DNA of 31,488 nucleotides from Chara braunii (Eukaryota; Streptophyta; Charophyceae; Charales; Characeae): positions 804,497-835,984 of the forward strand of contig BFEA01000270.1 in the NCBI GenBank assembly GCA_003427395.1, written 5' to 3'. Made by a program: the position numbers and the translations under genes. Shown here piece by piece: positions 9,316 through 17,839 of this stretch (positions within the stretch are counted from its first letter, which is position 1; each line of letters begins with the position of its first letter). The notes beneath the pieces were generated by a model. It saw nothing but the letters and a program-made list of their open reading frames with translations, did not search any database and had not been told where the DNA came from.

Positions 9316-9859
9316 AGAGTAATTTACAATTTTTGTCAAGATCCCGAGGGTAGGGAGTCTGGAGATTGCCCCTTGGTTGAGTGGTGAGAACTTAGAAGGG
9401 TAGGGATCCCGAGGCTTTGAGTCCCAAGTGTGACATAAGTCGGAAACAGCCTCCGTTCTGTGGTCGCTTATGGAATGTAGGGGCCGCTGTAGGCGTCGAT
9501 TATATCTTAATAATAGCTGATGGGAGCTAGGATGGTTTGGTTGGGATGCTGGACCCGTTTTCCAGCAGGGTTATTGAGGGTCAAGAGTTGTTTCAGAGAG
9601 CTCCCCTTTTTCACTATGCTTCAAGGTTTAATTTTGGAAAGTGCTTTGTTCAGAATGGGACACCGGACCCGGTTTCCAGTAGTTGTTTTGGTTGGTATAT
9701 TTTTTTATTATTTTGAGCTATTGGCTGGCTAGCGGGCCAGGATCGTAAGCTAAACTGGGGCTGAGGCTGCCAGGTTATTTCCGGGTTGAATTGTGTGGTA
9801 CCCAGCCTCGTCCCATAATTACATCTTCCCCCCCCCAAAGAAAAATAAAATAAAAATAG
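9316..9859 (+). other. LINE 3' UTR and A-rich tail
   Basis: Non-coding. Two related copies of the family motif (GGACCCGTTTTCCAGCAGG near 9551, and a diverged GGACCCGGTTTCCAGTAG near 9664) are about 110 bases apart. The region ends in a C run and the A-rich tail. The open frame at 9520-9732 is a chance reading of this UTR. Confidence 0.6.
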
Positions 9860-10123
9860 ACGAAGTAGATTTGACAGCCCGGGGACCTTGTCCCACTAGC
9901 TCCGTTGAGTTATAGGAGGTCAACATTGGGTTTTCGACGTTGTGTGACTGTACGCGACAACGGAGACGCACGTCATCCAAATCATCTAGCAGTCCGTTTT
10001 TAATTAAAAAAAAAACTTAAAAAAAGGCAATACTAGTAAAGACTACCGTTGCTTTTTCTTACAACAAAAAGCAGAAGTAAATCTTTTCTCCCGAATACTA
10101 CTCCCCCTACCCTCGCCACTTTC

Positions 10124-10171
10124 CGTTGAGCTAGCTAGTTGTCTCCTTTTTCCGAGACAGCTAGCTCAACG
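10124..10171. repeat. Hairpin inside the TIR element
   Basis: The arms CGTTGAGCTAGCT...GTCTC (10124-10145) and GAGACAGCTAGCTCAACG (10154-10171) pair with a four-base bulge and an eight-base loop. The arm contains 'cgttgag', also found just inside the left terminal repeat, so the element reuses the same words. Confidence 0.75.
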
Positions 10172-10420
10172 ACCCTCTTGTTCCCCCAAAAGGCATTTTT
10201 TAAGAGAAACTGTACGAGCCTCCTTCCTTTTGCCATTTTTGTACCGAGATGGGATTCTGGCAACTCTTCATTTTCAGAGTCTGCTGTTGCATGGAAGTGC
10301 CCGTATGCCACTCCAATTGTGAAAAGAGGCAAACGGTGAAAACCAGAACAATTGTATTCGTGCCATTTATAAATGCATTTCTCATTTGAAATTGAATTAG
10401 AACGATTTTTTTTAGCTGTC

Positions 10421-10452
10421 GCACCGTTGAGCTGCCTCAACTAAACGGTGCA
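10421..10452. repeat. Subterminal hairpin of the TIR element
   Basis: GCACCGTTGAG and CTCAACTAAACGGTGC form a stem (one three-base bulge, four-base loop) immediately inside the right terminal repeat. It shares 'cgttgag/ctcaac' with the hairpin at 10124. Confidence 0.65.
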
Positions 10453-10468
10453 AGTGGGACAAGGTCCC

Positions 10469-11087
10469 GAATAGCCTGAGGATCTACTGTGGGTTCCGGA
10501 TTTTGGATTTTCAACAGATATATGAGGTACGGGCCGCTGGAGAAAAAGAAAACGTGTGAAAATCTGAAGTACGGAAATACAGGTCTGATGTAGAATTCTG
10601 AAAAACGATAAATACAGGTCTGACTGTGGTAGACAGTAGACGGGCAGGAAAACAGCAAACTGGGTCTACTGTGATTCCAGGAAACACGTCATCTTACGGG
10701 GAAGTTACGAGAGGGTGGGAGAGAAGAAAAGAGGATGCGAGAAGTCTAGTATATGACCAGCATCTCCCTGGTTACCTGTCATCTTGAAGTCGCGTACCCC
10801 GGATGAGGGTGGATTTGGTACCATCTGCAACCGGTAGGGGAAAGCTTGAGCACTCTACTACAGCATTCCACACTTACGTGTTGAGAGGAGAGTACACCAT
10901 AGTGGAGATAATAGCATTCCCTAGGGAGCGTTGTAGACTCACCGTGGTTAACGATGAACTCTTTGTTTCTCTTACTATTTTTTTGTCGAGTTCAACTCTA
11001 GCTCAATATTTCACATGTTCCGCAGGCTGACTCTCTCTCACGAGTCGTCACTTGCTATGTGATGTATTGGTGACGATCTAAGTCGTC
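10469..11087. other. Unassigned segment
   Basis: About 620 bases. The pair 'ataaatacaggtctga' (near 10609) and 'gaaatacaggtctgat' (near 10575) is a short local repeat. A 75-codon + strand frame (10803-11030) resembles no family I know and has no supporting context, so it is not called as a gene. The segment ends exactly where the inverted LTR end begins. Confidence 0.4.
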
Positions 11088-11218
11088 TGCATGGGTCCTG
11101 GGGACCATCTTATGCAGATGTGTACATGTCATGCATCATCTTCCACACACAATGAACAGTAGTCTGACCATAGACAAAGGTAGAGAAGAAGAGGACCGAG
11201 TCTCACAGCTTATATTAT
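11088..11218 (-). repeat. Inverted copy of the LTR 3' end
   Basis: These 131 bases are the reverse complement of 232-362 with one mismatch. The left edge is exactly the LTR terminus (TGCA), so it is a true element end. The right edge is an internal LTR break. It contains the LTR part that is missing from the 3' LTR at 8116, in opposite orientation and 3 kb away. Confidence 0.92.
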
Positions 11219-11262
11219 GCTTTGAAATTTTGACAGCAAGTTAGCTGTAGAAATTTCAAAGC
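11219..11262. repeat. Perfect-arm hairpin at the LTR break
   Basis: GCTTTGAAATTT (11219-11230) pairs perfectly with AAATTTCAAAGC (11251-11262), and an inner ACAGC/GCTGT pair extends the stem. It begins at the very base where the inverted LTR match ends. Confidence 0.85.
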
Positions 11263-11271
11263 TGCAGTCCC

Positions 11272-11295
11272 GTCTAGGAGGTCATAGCGGAAGAA
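11272..11295 (+). repeat. Short direct repeat R, right copy
   Basis: Twenty-four bases matching 8122-8145 with one G/T difference. Together the copies bracket the LINE, the TIR element and the inverted LTR end. They are too long and too far apart to be a simple target-site duplication of any one of those. Confidence 0.8.
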
Positions 11296-11740
11296 TCTTC
11301 CCTTCTCGTAGATCCTTATCTTCTGATCCGGCATAGTTCTTCTTTGATCCGAAGGTGAGTATTTCCCTCGTTATTACCCTTCACCATGGTGTCCACATAA
11401 TTTTTGTCTGCAGTGTTCCCATAGCGGCACTCTCTTATGAATAAATATCCACAAACATTGATAAAAAGACTTTGTTGGGTAACCCTATAGCCTCAACTGT
11501 CTTTTCAGAGACAATAATCCCAAACCTACAAGCTGCAGACTATGAATCCCCCCCACCCGCGGTCGTCACAGTCACAATCTCGGCTTGCAGTCATGGCCGC
11601 GACCTCGCGGTCATGACGATTTTTCGCATCCGCGTGCGGCCAGAGGGGGAGGGGTTTGGGGGTGGCGGTTGCAGATTGAGATTCCAGAACCTCGACCCTA
11701 CCCCCTAGAAAAAGCAAAAGTTAAAAAACAATGATTTTTT
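11296..11740. other. Unassigned segment, GC-rich toward its end
   Basis: Nothing recognisable in 11296-11560. From 11560 the DNA is GC-rich, with 'ggtcatgacgat' (11611) and 'ggttgcagattgagattcc' (near 11666). Related words recur in inverted orientation near 12970-13012, suggesting the outer part of a larger foldback structure. A 78-codon frame at 11472-11708 is not convincing. Confidence 0.4.
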
Positions 11741-11744
11741 TTTG

Positions 11745-12140
11745 GGGCGGGTTGCGGATTGAGATCCCAATTATGATTGAATGATTCATCGATTGATTGA
11801 TTTTGTATGTCTGATTGACTGATTAATTGATTTTTTGATTGATTGATTGATTGGTTGATTGGTGGGGAAAGGGTCTCCCACGCCCCCGCCCCCCCACTGC
11901 ACACACACATGCACACAGACGGGAACCTGCTGGTTTCTTTTTTTTCATTTTGATTGATTGGTTATTTTTATTTCATTTTGATTGAGTGGTGGGGAGGGGT
12001 TTCCCAACCTGCCACCCCCTCCCCCCCCGGGCTGCACAGACACAAACACGCGCGTTCGTGCGCTTCTTTTTTCTGGATCAATCAATCAATCAATCAATCA
12101 ACCAACCAACCAGTCACAAGCAATCAATCAATCAATCAGA
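11745..12140. repeat. (GATT)n / (AATC)n foldback with a duplicated module
   Basis: GATT runs on the left (about 11770-11860, then 11950-11965) face AATC runs on the right (12078-12104 and 12121-12140), so a single strand can fold on itself. Between them a module of about 130 bases occurs twice as a diverged direct repeat: GATT run, 'ggtggggaaagggtctccca' or 'ggtggggaggggtttccca', C run, 'ctgcacacaca' or 'ctgcacagacac', T run. No protein is encoded. The frames across it are low-complexity artefacts. Confidence 0.7.
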
Positions 12141-12584
12141 ATGTGTGTCAAAACCAAAAAAAAGGAAGAAAAAAAAAAGAAAACGTTTTTGGCGTTGTTT
12201 TCCATTAGTATCGTTTTCCCCTTTTATCTTTGCATCTGTTGTAAAAAAAAGCATCAAAGAAACATGTGCACCATGTTTATCCCACCAGCAATCAGAAAAC
12301 AACCTCTTTACCAGTCCTCCGATGCCAGGACATCCTGGCCGGACAGTCAGGGGGGTTCCGAACGTCTACGCTTGGACAACTCCATTTTTAGCAGTTGAAA
12401 ACACAAAAAAGAAGGAAAACAATTGGGGATGTCTTTAATTTTATTTTTAATTTTAAATTTGACAACGAATTTCGATGTCATCCGGAGAGAAAAGTTTGTT
12501 TGTGGATATTTTTTTGCTTTTTTTTTTTTTTTTTTTGACGTTTGGGTTGTGACAGACGGCCTGGGGAGGATGTGAGACTGGTTG
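12141..12584. other. Unassigned, A/T-rich
   Basis: A-rich and T-rich tracts (for example the T run at 12519-12536). Near 12338-12362 is a diverged, partial copy of the unit that is tandemly repeated at 12585-12758 ('ccggac', then 'ggggggttccg', then 'acgtc'). Confidence 0.5.
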
Positions 12585-12758
12585 TTGTCCGATCGGACAA
12601 CCTCGGACGATGAAGGGGGGTCCCGGACGTCCAATCAGGGAACCTATGACAACAATGATATATATATGTTATTGTCCGATCGGACAACCTCGGACGGTGA
12701 AGGGGGGTTCCGGACGTCCAATCAGGGAACCTATGACAACAATGAATATATATATATA
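12585..12758 (+). repeat. Two 87-bp tandem units headed by a perfect palindrome
   Basis: Each unit starts with the 16-base perfect palindrome TTGTCCGATCGGACAA (12585-12600 and 12672-12687). It continues with 'cctcggacggtgaagggggg' and a shared tail ending in 'cctatgacaacaatga', then an AT run. The units differ at only a few bases. AT dinucleotide runs end both units (12659-12668 and about 12745-12766). Confidence 0.88.
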
Positions 12759-12759
12759 T

Positions 12760-13283
12760 ATATATTATTATGTTTTCTTTAATTAGAATACTTGTTTTTT
12801 TGTTTTTTTATTTTTTAAAAATTAAAAAAAGAGTCTAAAAAAAAAACAAAACAAATATACGTTTGTAGGGTTTTTCCAGCCCAACAACCTTTTTTTTGTC
12901 TGATATATATATATTTTTAAATATGAGATTTTCTCCGCCGCGCCCGACTGCCCGGGCTGTGGCCGACGGTCGGGATCCCAACCGCAATTTGAGTTTCTCC
13001 CCATCGTCATGACCATGGGGGATACATAGGTTGCAGACCCAACGTTGTCGAGCGCATCAGCTCCCGCCTTTTTCGCAAAGGCGAGAGCCCTCGCAGTCGT
13101 GTTACAAGACTAAAACAAAACAAAATCAAGGAGACAACTTGGGGACGACACGAAGTAATCCTGCGAGCCGTCGAGACGGCTACGGTCATGTCGTTCCTTC
13201 GCCGCTGTAACTGGGTGTGCCAGTTGTACTTCCCACAGTCCCCTACTACAAGATAGGTTTTTGCGGGGCACAACTTACCTTCC
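12760..13283. other. AT-rich then GC-rich unassigned segment
   Basis: 12760-12920 is AT-rich with A and T homopolymers. From 12925 it is GC-rich. 'gggatcccaaccgcaattt' (12972-12990) is an inverted relative of 'ggttgcggattgagatccc' (11748-11766), and GTCATGAC occurs near 13006. No gene is supported. Confidence 0.4.
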
Positions 13284-13439
13284 CTAAGGGGTTGTCACCA
13301 CCCTTGGGGGCGTATCGTACCGAGCTACCAACCCACGTGCGAAAACTTTTAAATGCAATTGCAAAGGTGGGTCAGCTGAGGGTGTGTGCTCGCTTGTTGT
13401 AGTGTAGGTAGGTGCGATTAAAATGCATATTGAACCCGG

Positions 13440-13550
13440 ACGTCGTTCGTCCATTAGGGCGTTGATCTCCTCGGTATGGAGCAGACGCCGATCGACTAGG
13501 AGGGTTTCAACCAAGCGTGAAACCTCATTTCTTCCTAGTTCTTTAGACAC
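13440..13550 (-). other. Exon-like minus-strand ORF, weakly like an FtsH C terminus
   Basis: The minus-strand open frame 13284-13580 contains VSRLVETLLVDRRLLHTEEI followed by NALMDERRPG (13544 down to about 13450). Amphipathic segments of this style (Leu-rich, 'LLhxEEI') occur near the C terminus of FtsH-type AAA metalloproteases. The upstream bases on the minus strand are pyrimidine-rich before 'ctaaag' and 'ctag', possible 3' splice sites. No AAA or protease motif is present, and the resemblance rests on about 30 residues, so this is a lead and not an identification. Confidence 0.2.
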
Positions 13551-13599
13551 ACAATCAAAAAAGAAAGTTATAATAACCATAAATATCTATATTATAAGG

Positions 13600-15284
13600 A
13601 ATCGACCGTAGCCGCTAACAATATATGAGATCTGCAATGATAACCGAAAGAATATAAATCATCATATATTACATCAAATAAGACAAGATCAAAATAAACT
13701 CCGACCACCCCGGATCAAACTCCACAAAAATCATGCAACCGCCAAGGAGGACTCCGAGTTGGTTTTCGACAAATTAACATAAATGCAGCTGACAAGGTAG
13801 TCGTACGACCCTAGTTTTACCTTGATGAGATGCGCTACCAAAGTCATTCATTCCATCCAACCGTCGACCTAAGATTAGACACGCTCCACTTCTGATTTTC
13901 TTAGATGGTAGGGTGCTTTACGAATGATTCTTGATCAGGTGCATTGTTTGAAATGTTGCATCTCTCACTCTAGGAAGTGGTCTGGATACTCCTCCCTCTC
14001 GCTCGAGCACAAAACTTGGATCTATAAAGTCGGGCCGTCTCAACCAAATCGGCAAAGTACCCCCGTAGAACGGTCCACTCTGTATAGATAATAGGGACGA
14101 CTCCTAAAACAATGAACCCCCGCCCCAGATGTATCAACTTCGAGTAGCTTTCACTTATTCTCACTTTTCCTAAGTTTAGGGTGACTTGGACGAAAAGAAA
14201 TCGAAGGAGATAGAGAAAGAGAATTATTTTGATAGGAAGAGGTAGATAATTCGGGCTAAAAAGGGTCAATTCTCGGGAAAAAGATTGTTCATTTGACCTT
14301 ATCTGCTTTATTTCAATCAAATTCATTTTACGACATGCACTGAATTAATCTTTTTCAGAAGAACAAGTCATTTTAACAAGCAGGCAGGCTCCTTTGCAAG
14401 CATTCTTCTACCTATCTGCACAGCACGCAAAGACAACAAGTTCAAGAGAAAACCGGTGGAATCTCATACTAAAGTCAGACCTTTTCATTCACATATATGA
14501 CTTGCACAACTTTCCTTTACCTTTTCTTTTGAACGTCCAAAACAAACAGGGTCAAACAAAGTGTAGGTTCATGCAAGCGTGAAGGGAAATCAGAGTCAAT
14601 CAATTGACTGACCTTGAGTGAAGTTTGATCCGGCTCACGCAAGAAAGCCGAGAAATATTTCAATCAAATTTCAAGAAGATGATTGTTGTTATAGCTGATA
14701 ATATGCAGCTCACAACTCCACAACTTACGCTTGTTCCACTGAACGACGACTAACTCTTTTTCAAAGTGCCCAAATGAGCAAACCTAATCTTCAGAGACTG
14801 GTTTTCACTTCAACCAGGAGTCACACTAAGATCCCCGGAATGTTTTTAAATCGTTTCCCTCTCTCTGATTTCGCAATGGTTGAAGTTCAATGGTATGCTT
14901 TGGGAAATGATTAGACTTCGAAATTTTCAAGGTCCATATCAAAATTTTCTTTAATTATGGTGGTTATTATTCATAGTGTCAAGGCAGGCTAGAATTGTAT
15001 AGTTATATTTGGCAGCTCCAAATAGGCTGTAGTGGCAGGCTGGCTCATTTAAACAAGAAAATAAGGAAGAAGCGTGACGTTTGGGACTGGGGATGGTAGC
15101 GAGAAAGAGGAATTAGCAAGAGTAGTAGAATTTGGCGCCTAGTTCAAGGTGAAGAGATTCCCCCCTCTATCCCCTAACCTGCTCAGTCAATCCCCTGGAA
15201 CCCAGGGCAATCAATGCTGACAGGAACCTTTCACAATGGTTACTCATTATTCATGATTTGGTTCAAATTTATTTCATGTAACGG
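13600..15284. other. Unassigned segment
   Basis: No recognised gene. The longest frame (13970-14326, minus, 118 codons) has two hydrophobic stretches (FLYLLRFLFV, then GFIVLGVVPIIY) and a basic end, but it matches no family I know, and pyrimidine-rich DNA inside it could be intron. A smaller frame at 14394-14582 is unremarkable. Part of 15060-15284 may be LINE 3' UTR leading into the tail at 15285, but only the tail is diagnostic. Confidence 0.35.
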
Positions 15285-15354
15285 ACACTGGACCCGTTTT
15301 CCAGCAGGTGATGCTCCCCATTAATAGATGGAGTCCTTTTAATAAATAAATAAA
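15285..15354 (+). mobile_element. LINE 3' tail
   Basis: ACACTGGACCCGTTTTCCAG followed by CAGG, a CTCCCCATTAATAGAT block and an AAATAAATAAATAAAAAA tail. The motif matches the 3' UTR of the LINE at 8146-9859 and, on the minus strand, a third copy near 30030. Only the last part of the element is diagnostic, so it may be a very short copy or one with a diverged body. Confidence 0.65.
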
Positions 15355-16015
15355 AAAGCAAAGGTTAGGTCCACTGGAAGGACTCGAGTGAGATAAACCT
15401 CGAGAAGGGTATTCTCGGCAATAAGTTCCATGTGGTCCCACCAGTCTCAGCGACACCCTGTCCTCCAAGGACAGTCTCATCCTAAACACAAGTCCACGCT
15501 ACTTTCAATCACTACATCCGACCCCAAATTGGTCCCACTTGGTCCCAAGTAGTCATGGGCAGTCCCATACCATCGCCCGCAATATCAGATGGTCCACAAC
15601 TCGAAACCGCTCGCTCCGCATACCACAAAAAAAATAAATAAAGGTGGTTCTGGTTGAATTTCGGATGTGTCGTCAGCCCCAATAGCCATCGGGTGCACTC
15701 ACGCCGCACTCTCTTCATGTCGTCGGTCCACACACTATTGCCGCATGGTCCCAAAATGAACCAGCAATGTTCGTGCCACACCTAGACCACACCGATTCAC
15801 TCAAAAGGTCGCCGCCAGACTTGCATCACTCCATAAAAAAATAAACAGCGCTCCATCCCCCCCGCGGTATAACACTACTGTGATTGCCGCTCCTCGGAAA
15901 AAAATTGCCATCATCATGCCACACTGTCACTGAACAGGCAGCACCTCCCCTTAATTCATTGTAGTTGATGTGTCGTAAAATGGGCAGCACGCCCTACCGG
16001 AAATGATGTCGCCTT
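15355..16015. other. Unassigned segment
   Basis: Minus-strand frames at 15274-15489 and 15512-15781 have unbiased composition and no recognised motif, so they are left uncalled. Motif copies GGCAGCACCTCCCC (15937-15950) and a variant (15983) foreshadow the tandem repeat that follows. Confidence 0.35.
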
Positions 16016-16113
16016 CGTACCAAAAAAAACGGTAGCACTTCCCCACTGACGTACCGCTGCGGCCGTACCAAAATAAATTGGTAGCGCTTCCCCACGAAGT
16101 GCCGCTGCCCAGC
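16016..16113 (+). repeat. Two 49-bp tandem units with the GGTAGCRCTTCCCC motif
   Basis: Units begin CGTACCAAAA (16018 and about 16065) and continue through GGTAGCACTTCCCC (16031-16044) or GGTAGCGCTTCCCC (16080-16093) to a CCGCTGC block. Identity is high but imperfect. The motif also occurs singly upstream and 8 kb away (24376, 24499). Confidence 0.75.
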
Positions 16114-17145
16114 CCCACAGCCGCAACACCTGTTCATACGTATAGGTGGGGCAAAAGCTCCCAGCCCCTAGCTATGGCGGCCTCAACTACTTCTCAATTC
16201 CCTCCAGATCTTCACTATTCCTTCAACAACATCCCTTCCGCGGAACTAGTCCCAGGCATAGCGTAGCGGCCACAGCACCAAGTGTCGAGGAGTGGTTATG
16301 AGCTTCAGCCTCCCAGCTATGGTCGCCACCTGTCTTTCCCCATTGTGCTCCTGCAGACCTCCAGCACTTTGCCAACACTCCCTCGCTACACCAGCAGCCA
16401 GTCAGCCAACATCTACTTTAGTAAAATGCCCTTGCAACATTGCCTCAAGTGTGAGGCTGTTGGGTGGGGAGTTGGCTTTTATAACCAGTTAAAGGCATAT
16501 TGGCAGCTGCTTTGCCCACAGCCAGACAAAATTTTTGGGTGCTCCTGAACCTCGATCTAAATCAACGGCCAGGAGCTCGGTACCTTGGTTTTCCCCTAGG
16601 GGAACGAAGGTCATCCATTCCCGGAGGCATCTGGCCTTCCCCATAGGCTACATGCTCGAGGAAATGGTTGTACCCAGCCCCAGACTGCAGCCTGTTCAAA
16701 AATGAGCAGGCATAGTCTCATGACCCACTAGAACCTTCTTCCCCCGGCACCTATGTCATGACCACGATCACGTACGTGGCCGTTACTTTTTTTTCCCCCT
16801 TATATTTATTTCTTTCGTTCTTCTTCTTTCTTTTTACCCCCCTTCATTTTTCCCTGTGAGGGGCAACTCGTTTTTTCGAAACGAGCAGCCCCCCCCTGAC
16901 TCAGTCAAAATCAGTAAGGTCTTTTTTTTTCCCTACACCTGCATCCAACACAATAAAGACGTCGAATTCAAGCGCTCACTTTGTGATGACAGCCTGTTCT
17001 GAAAATGTACGAGCACCTAAGTCGTTTCATAGAGTCGAACTAGAGTCAAGGTCAACAGGGTCTACTTCCCCCTTCCAGTCGTGCGCCTGTATTTGGCGCG
17101 CTAATCGTGTCTGATCCAGGTGCAGCAGCTGCCCACCAGATTACA
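16114..17145. other. Unassigned, pyrimidine-rich with several hairpins
   Basis: The frames at 16078-16266, 16282-16548 and 16292-16492 overlap in different frames and match nothing. Imperfect hairpins with a shared GCAGCC/GAGCAGG wording lie at 16683-16717 and 16867-16885. A long C/T stretch runs 16780-16860. Confidence 0.35.
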
Positions 17146-17171
17146 CTGCAGCCCGTTTTCGAACGGGCGCA
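17146..17171. repeat. Stable hairpin with TTCG loop
   Basis: CTGCAGCCCGTT and AACGGGCGCAG pair with one bulged A around a TTCG loop. The UUCG tetraloop would be unusually stable in RNA. It is the tidiest of a small group of similar hairpins within 500 bases. Confidence 0.7.
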
Positions 17172-17202
17172 GTCTTTGTGGGGAAACCCAACGGTGATGG
17201 AC

Positions 17203-17241
17203 CTCTCTCTCTCTCTCTATCTATCTATCTCTCTCTCTCTC
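17203..17241. repeat. (CT)n/(CTAT)n microsatellite
   Basis: Alternating CT with an internal block of CTAT repeats. Confidence 0.95.
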
Positions 17242-17839
17242 CAGTCGCGACCGTCGCCAACAACTAGCGAACGGTCATGACACAACAAAAATATTCGTTT
17301 GACCACCAGAAAACGACTTGCCCGTCCCTCACAATTGGAAACTACCCAGAGTGCGTGCAGAGAGTCCCTCAAACCCGCTGCTAGAACATAGCTGCCTTGA
17401 GGCGGTAGATTCCTTCAATTTTGCCCATCGTATTCATGGAAGGTCAACCCGTTCGTCAAAATGAATGGGCATTTTCAGTGAATCACGAACCGAAAGAAAA
17501 AAAAAATCAAAGAAAGAAATAACAGATATAAAAAAAAGAAATTCTGAACAAAGAAAAGTCTACGATAAATCTGAAAGAAGAAAATCTAAAAAAAATCTAA
17601 AAAGCAGAAAAAGAATAATGAAAAAAAAATTACCTCGCTATCAAAAAACTCGCCCGTTTTCACGGCGTTGTCATATTTACTGGGCTAAAGTGCCCCTGGT
17701 ACTTCCGAGGGGGCAAGTGGCGCAGTTCTTTCACATCGGTTTTAGGGGTTTTTTTTTCTCTTCCTGTCTCTCTTTGTTTACCCCGTTGACGTCGGCCAAC
17801 GGTCACATCACGGATCCCCTCTCGCGAACTTTTGAAATA
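17242..17839. other. Unassigned, with an A-rich tract
   Basis: 17490-17640 is A-rich with repeated 'aaagaaa' words, which explains the Lys-rich 148-codon frame across it (17465-17911). That frame is compositional and not a gene. A sequence like a tRNA A box (AGTGGCGCAG, about 17717) precedes the B-box-like site at 17848, but at too great a distance for a tRNA gene. Confidence 0.4.

Larger units (their letters stand above)
8146..9859 (+). mobile_element. 5'-truncated non-LTR (LINE) retrotransposon
   Basis: The segment encodes the C-terminal part of a LINE ORF2, followed by a 3' UTR and an A-rich tail (9837-9859, 'aaagaaaaataaaataaaaa' type) after a run of nine C (9828-9836). The 3' UTR holds the motif GGACCCGTTTTCCAGCAGG (near 9551) and a diverged second copy near 9664. 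The same motif marks LINE tails at 15285 and, on the other strand, near 30030. The RT and endonuclease are missing, as is usual for 5'-truncated LINE copies. The left border is inferred to be at or near the end of repeat R. Confidence 0.8.
9882..10468. mobile_element. Small terminal-inverted-repeat (MITE-like) element
   Basis: The left end GGGACCTTGTCCCAC (9882-9896) is the exact reverse complement of 10454-10468. The similarity continues inward for about 15 more bases ('agctccgttgagtta' against the right arm) at roughly 75-80%. Each end is itself a small palindrome (GGGAC-n3-GTCCC). The 587-bp body has no convincing coding frame, so it would be non-autonomous. No clean target-site duplication is visible, so the family cannot be named. 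Confidence 0.55.

Noticed and set aside
9882-10468. Helitron end with a terminal hairpin
   Set aside because: There is no TC start or CTRR end. The exact terminal inverted repeats fit a TIR element better.
8122-11295. Repeat R as a simple target-site duplication of the LINE
   Set aside because: The LINE tail ends at 9859, not next to the right copy, and 24 bases is long. Two other elements also lie between the copies.
11954-12438. Overlapping ORFs of 84-150 codons with INQS repeats
   Set aside because: Three frames are open at once because of AATC repeats and A-rich DNA. The composition explains them.
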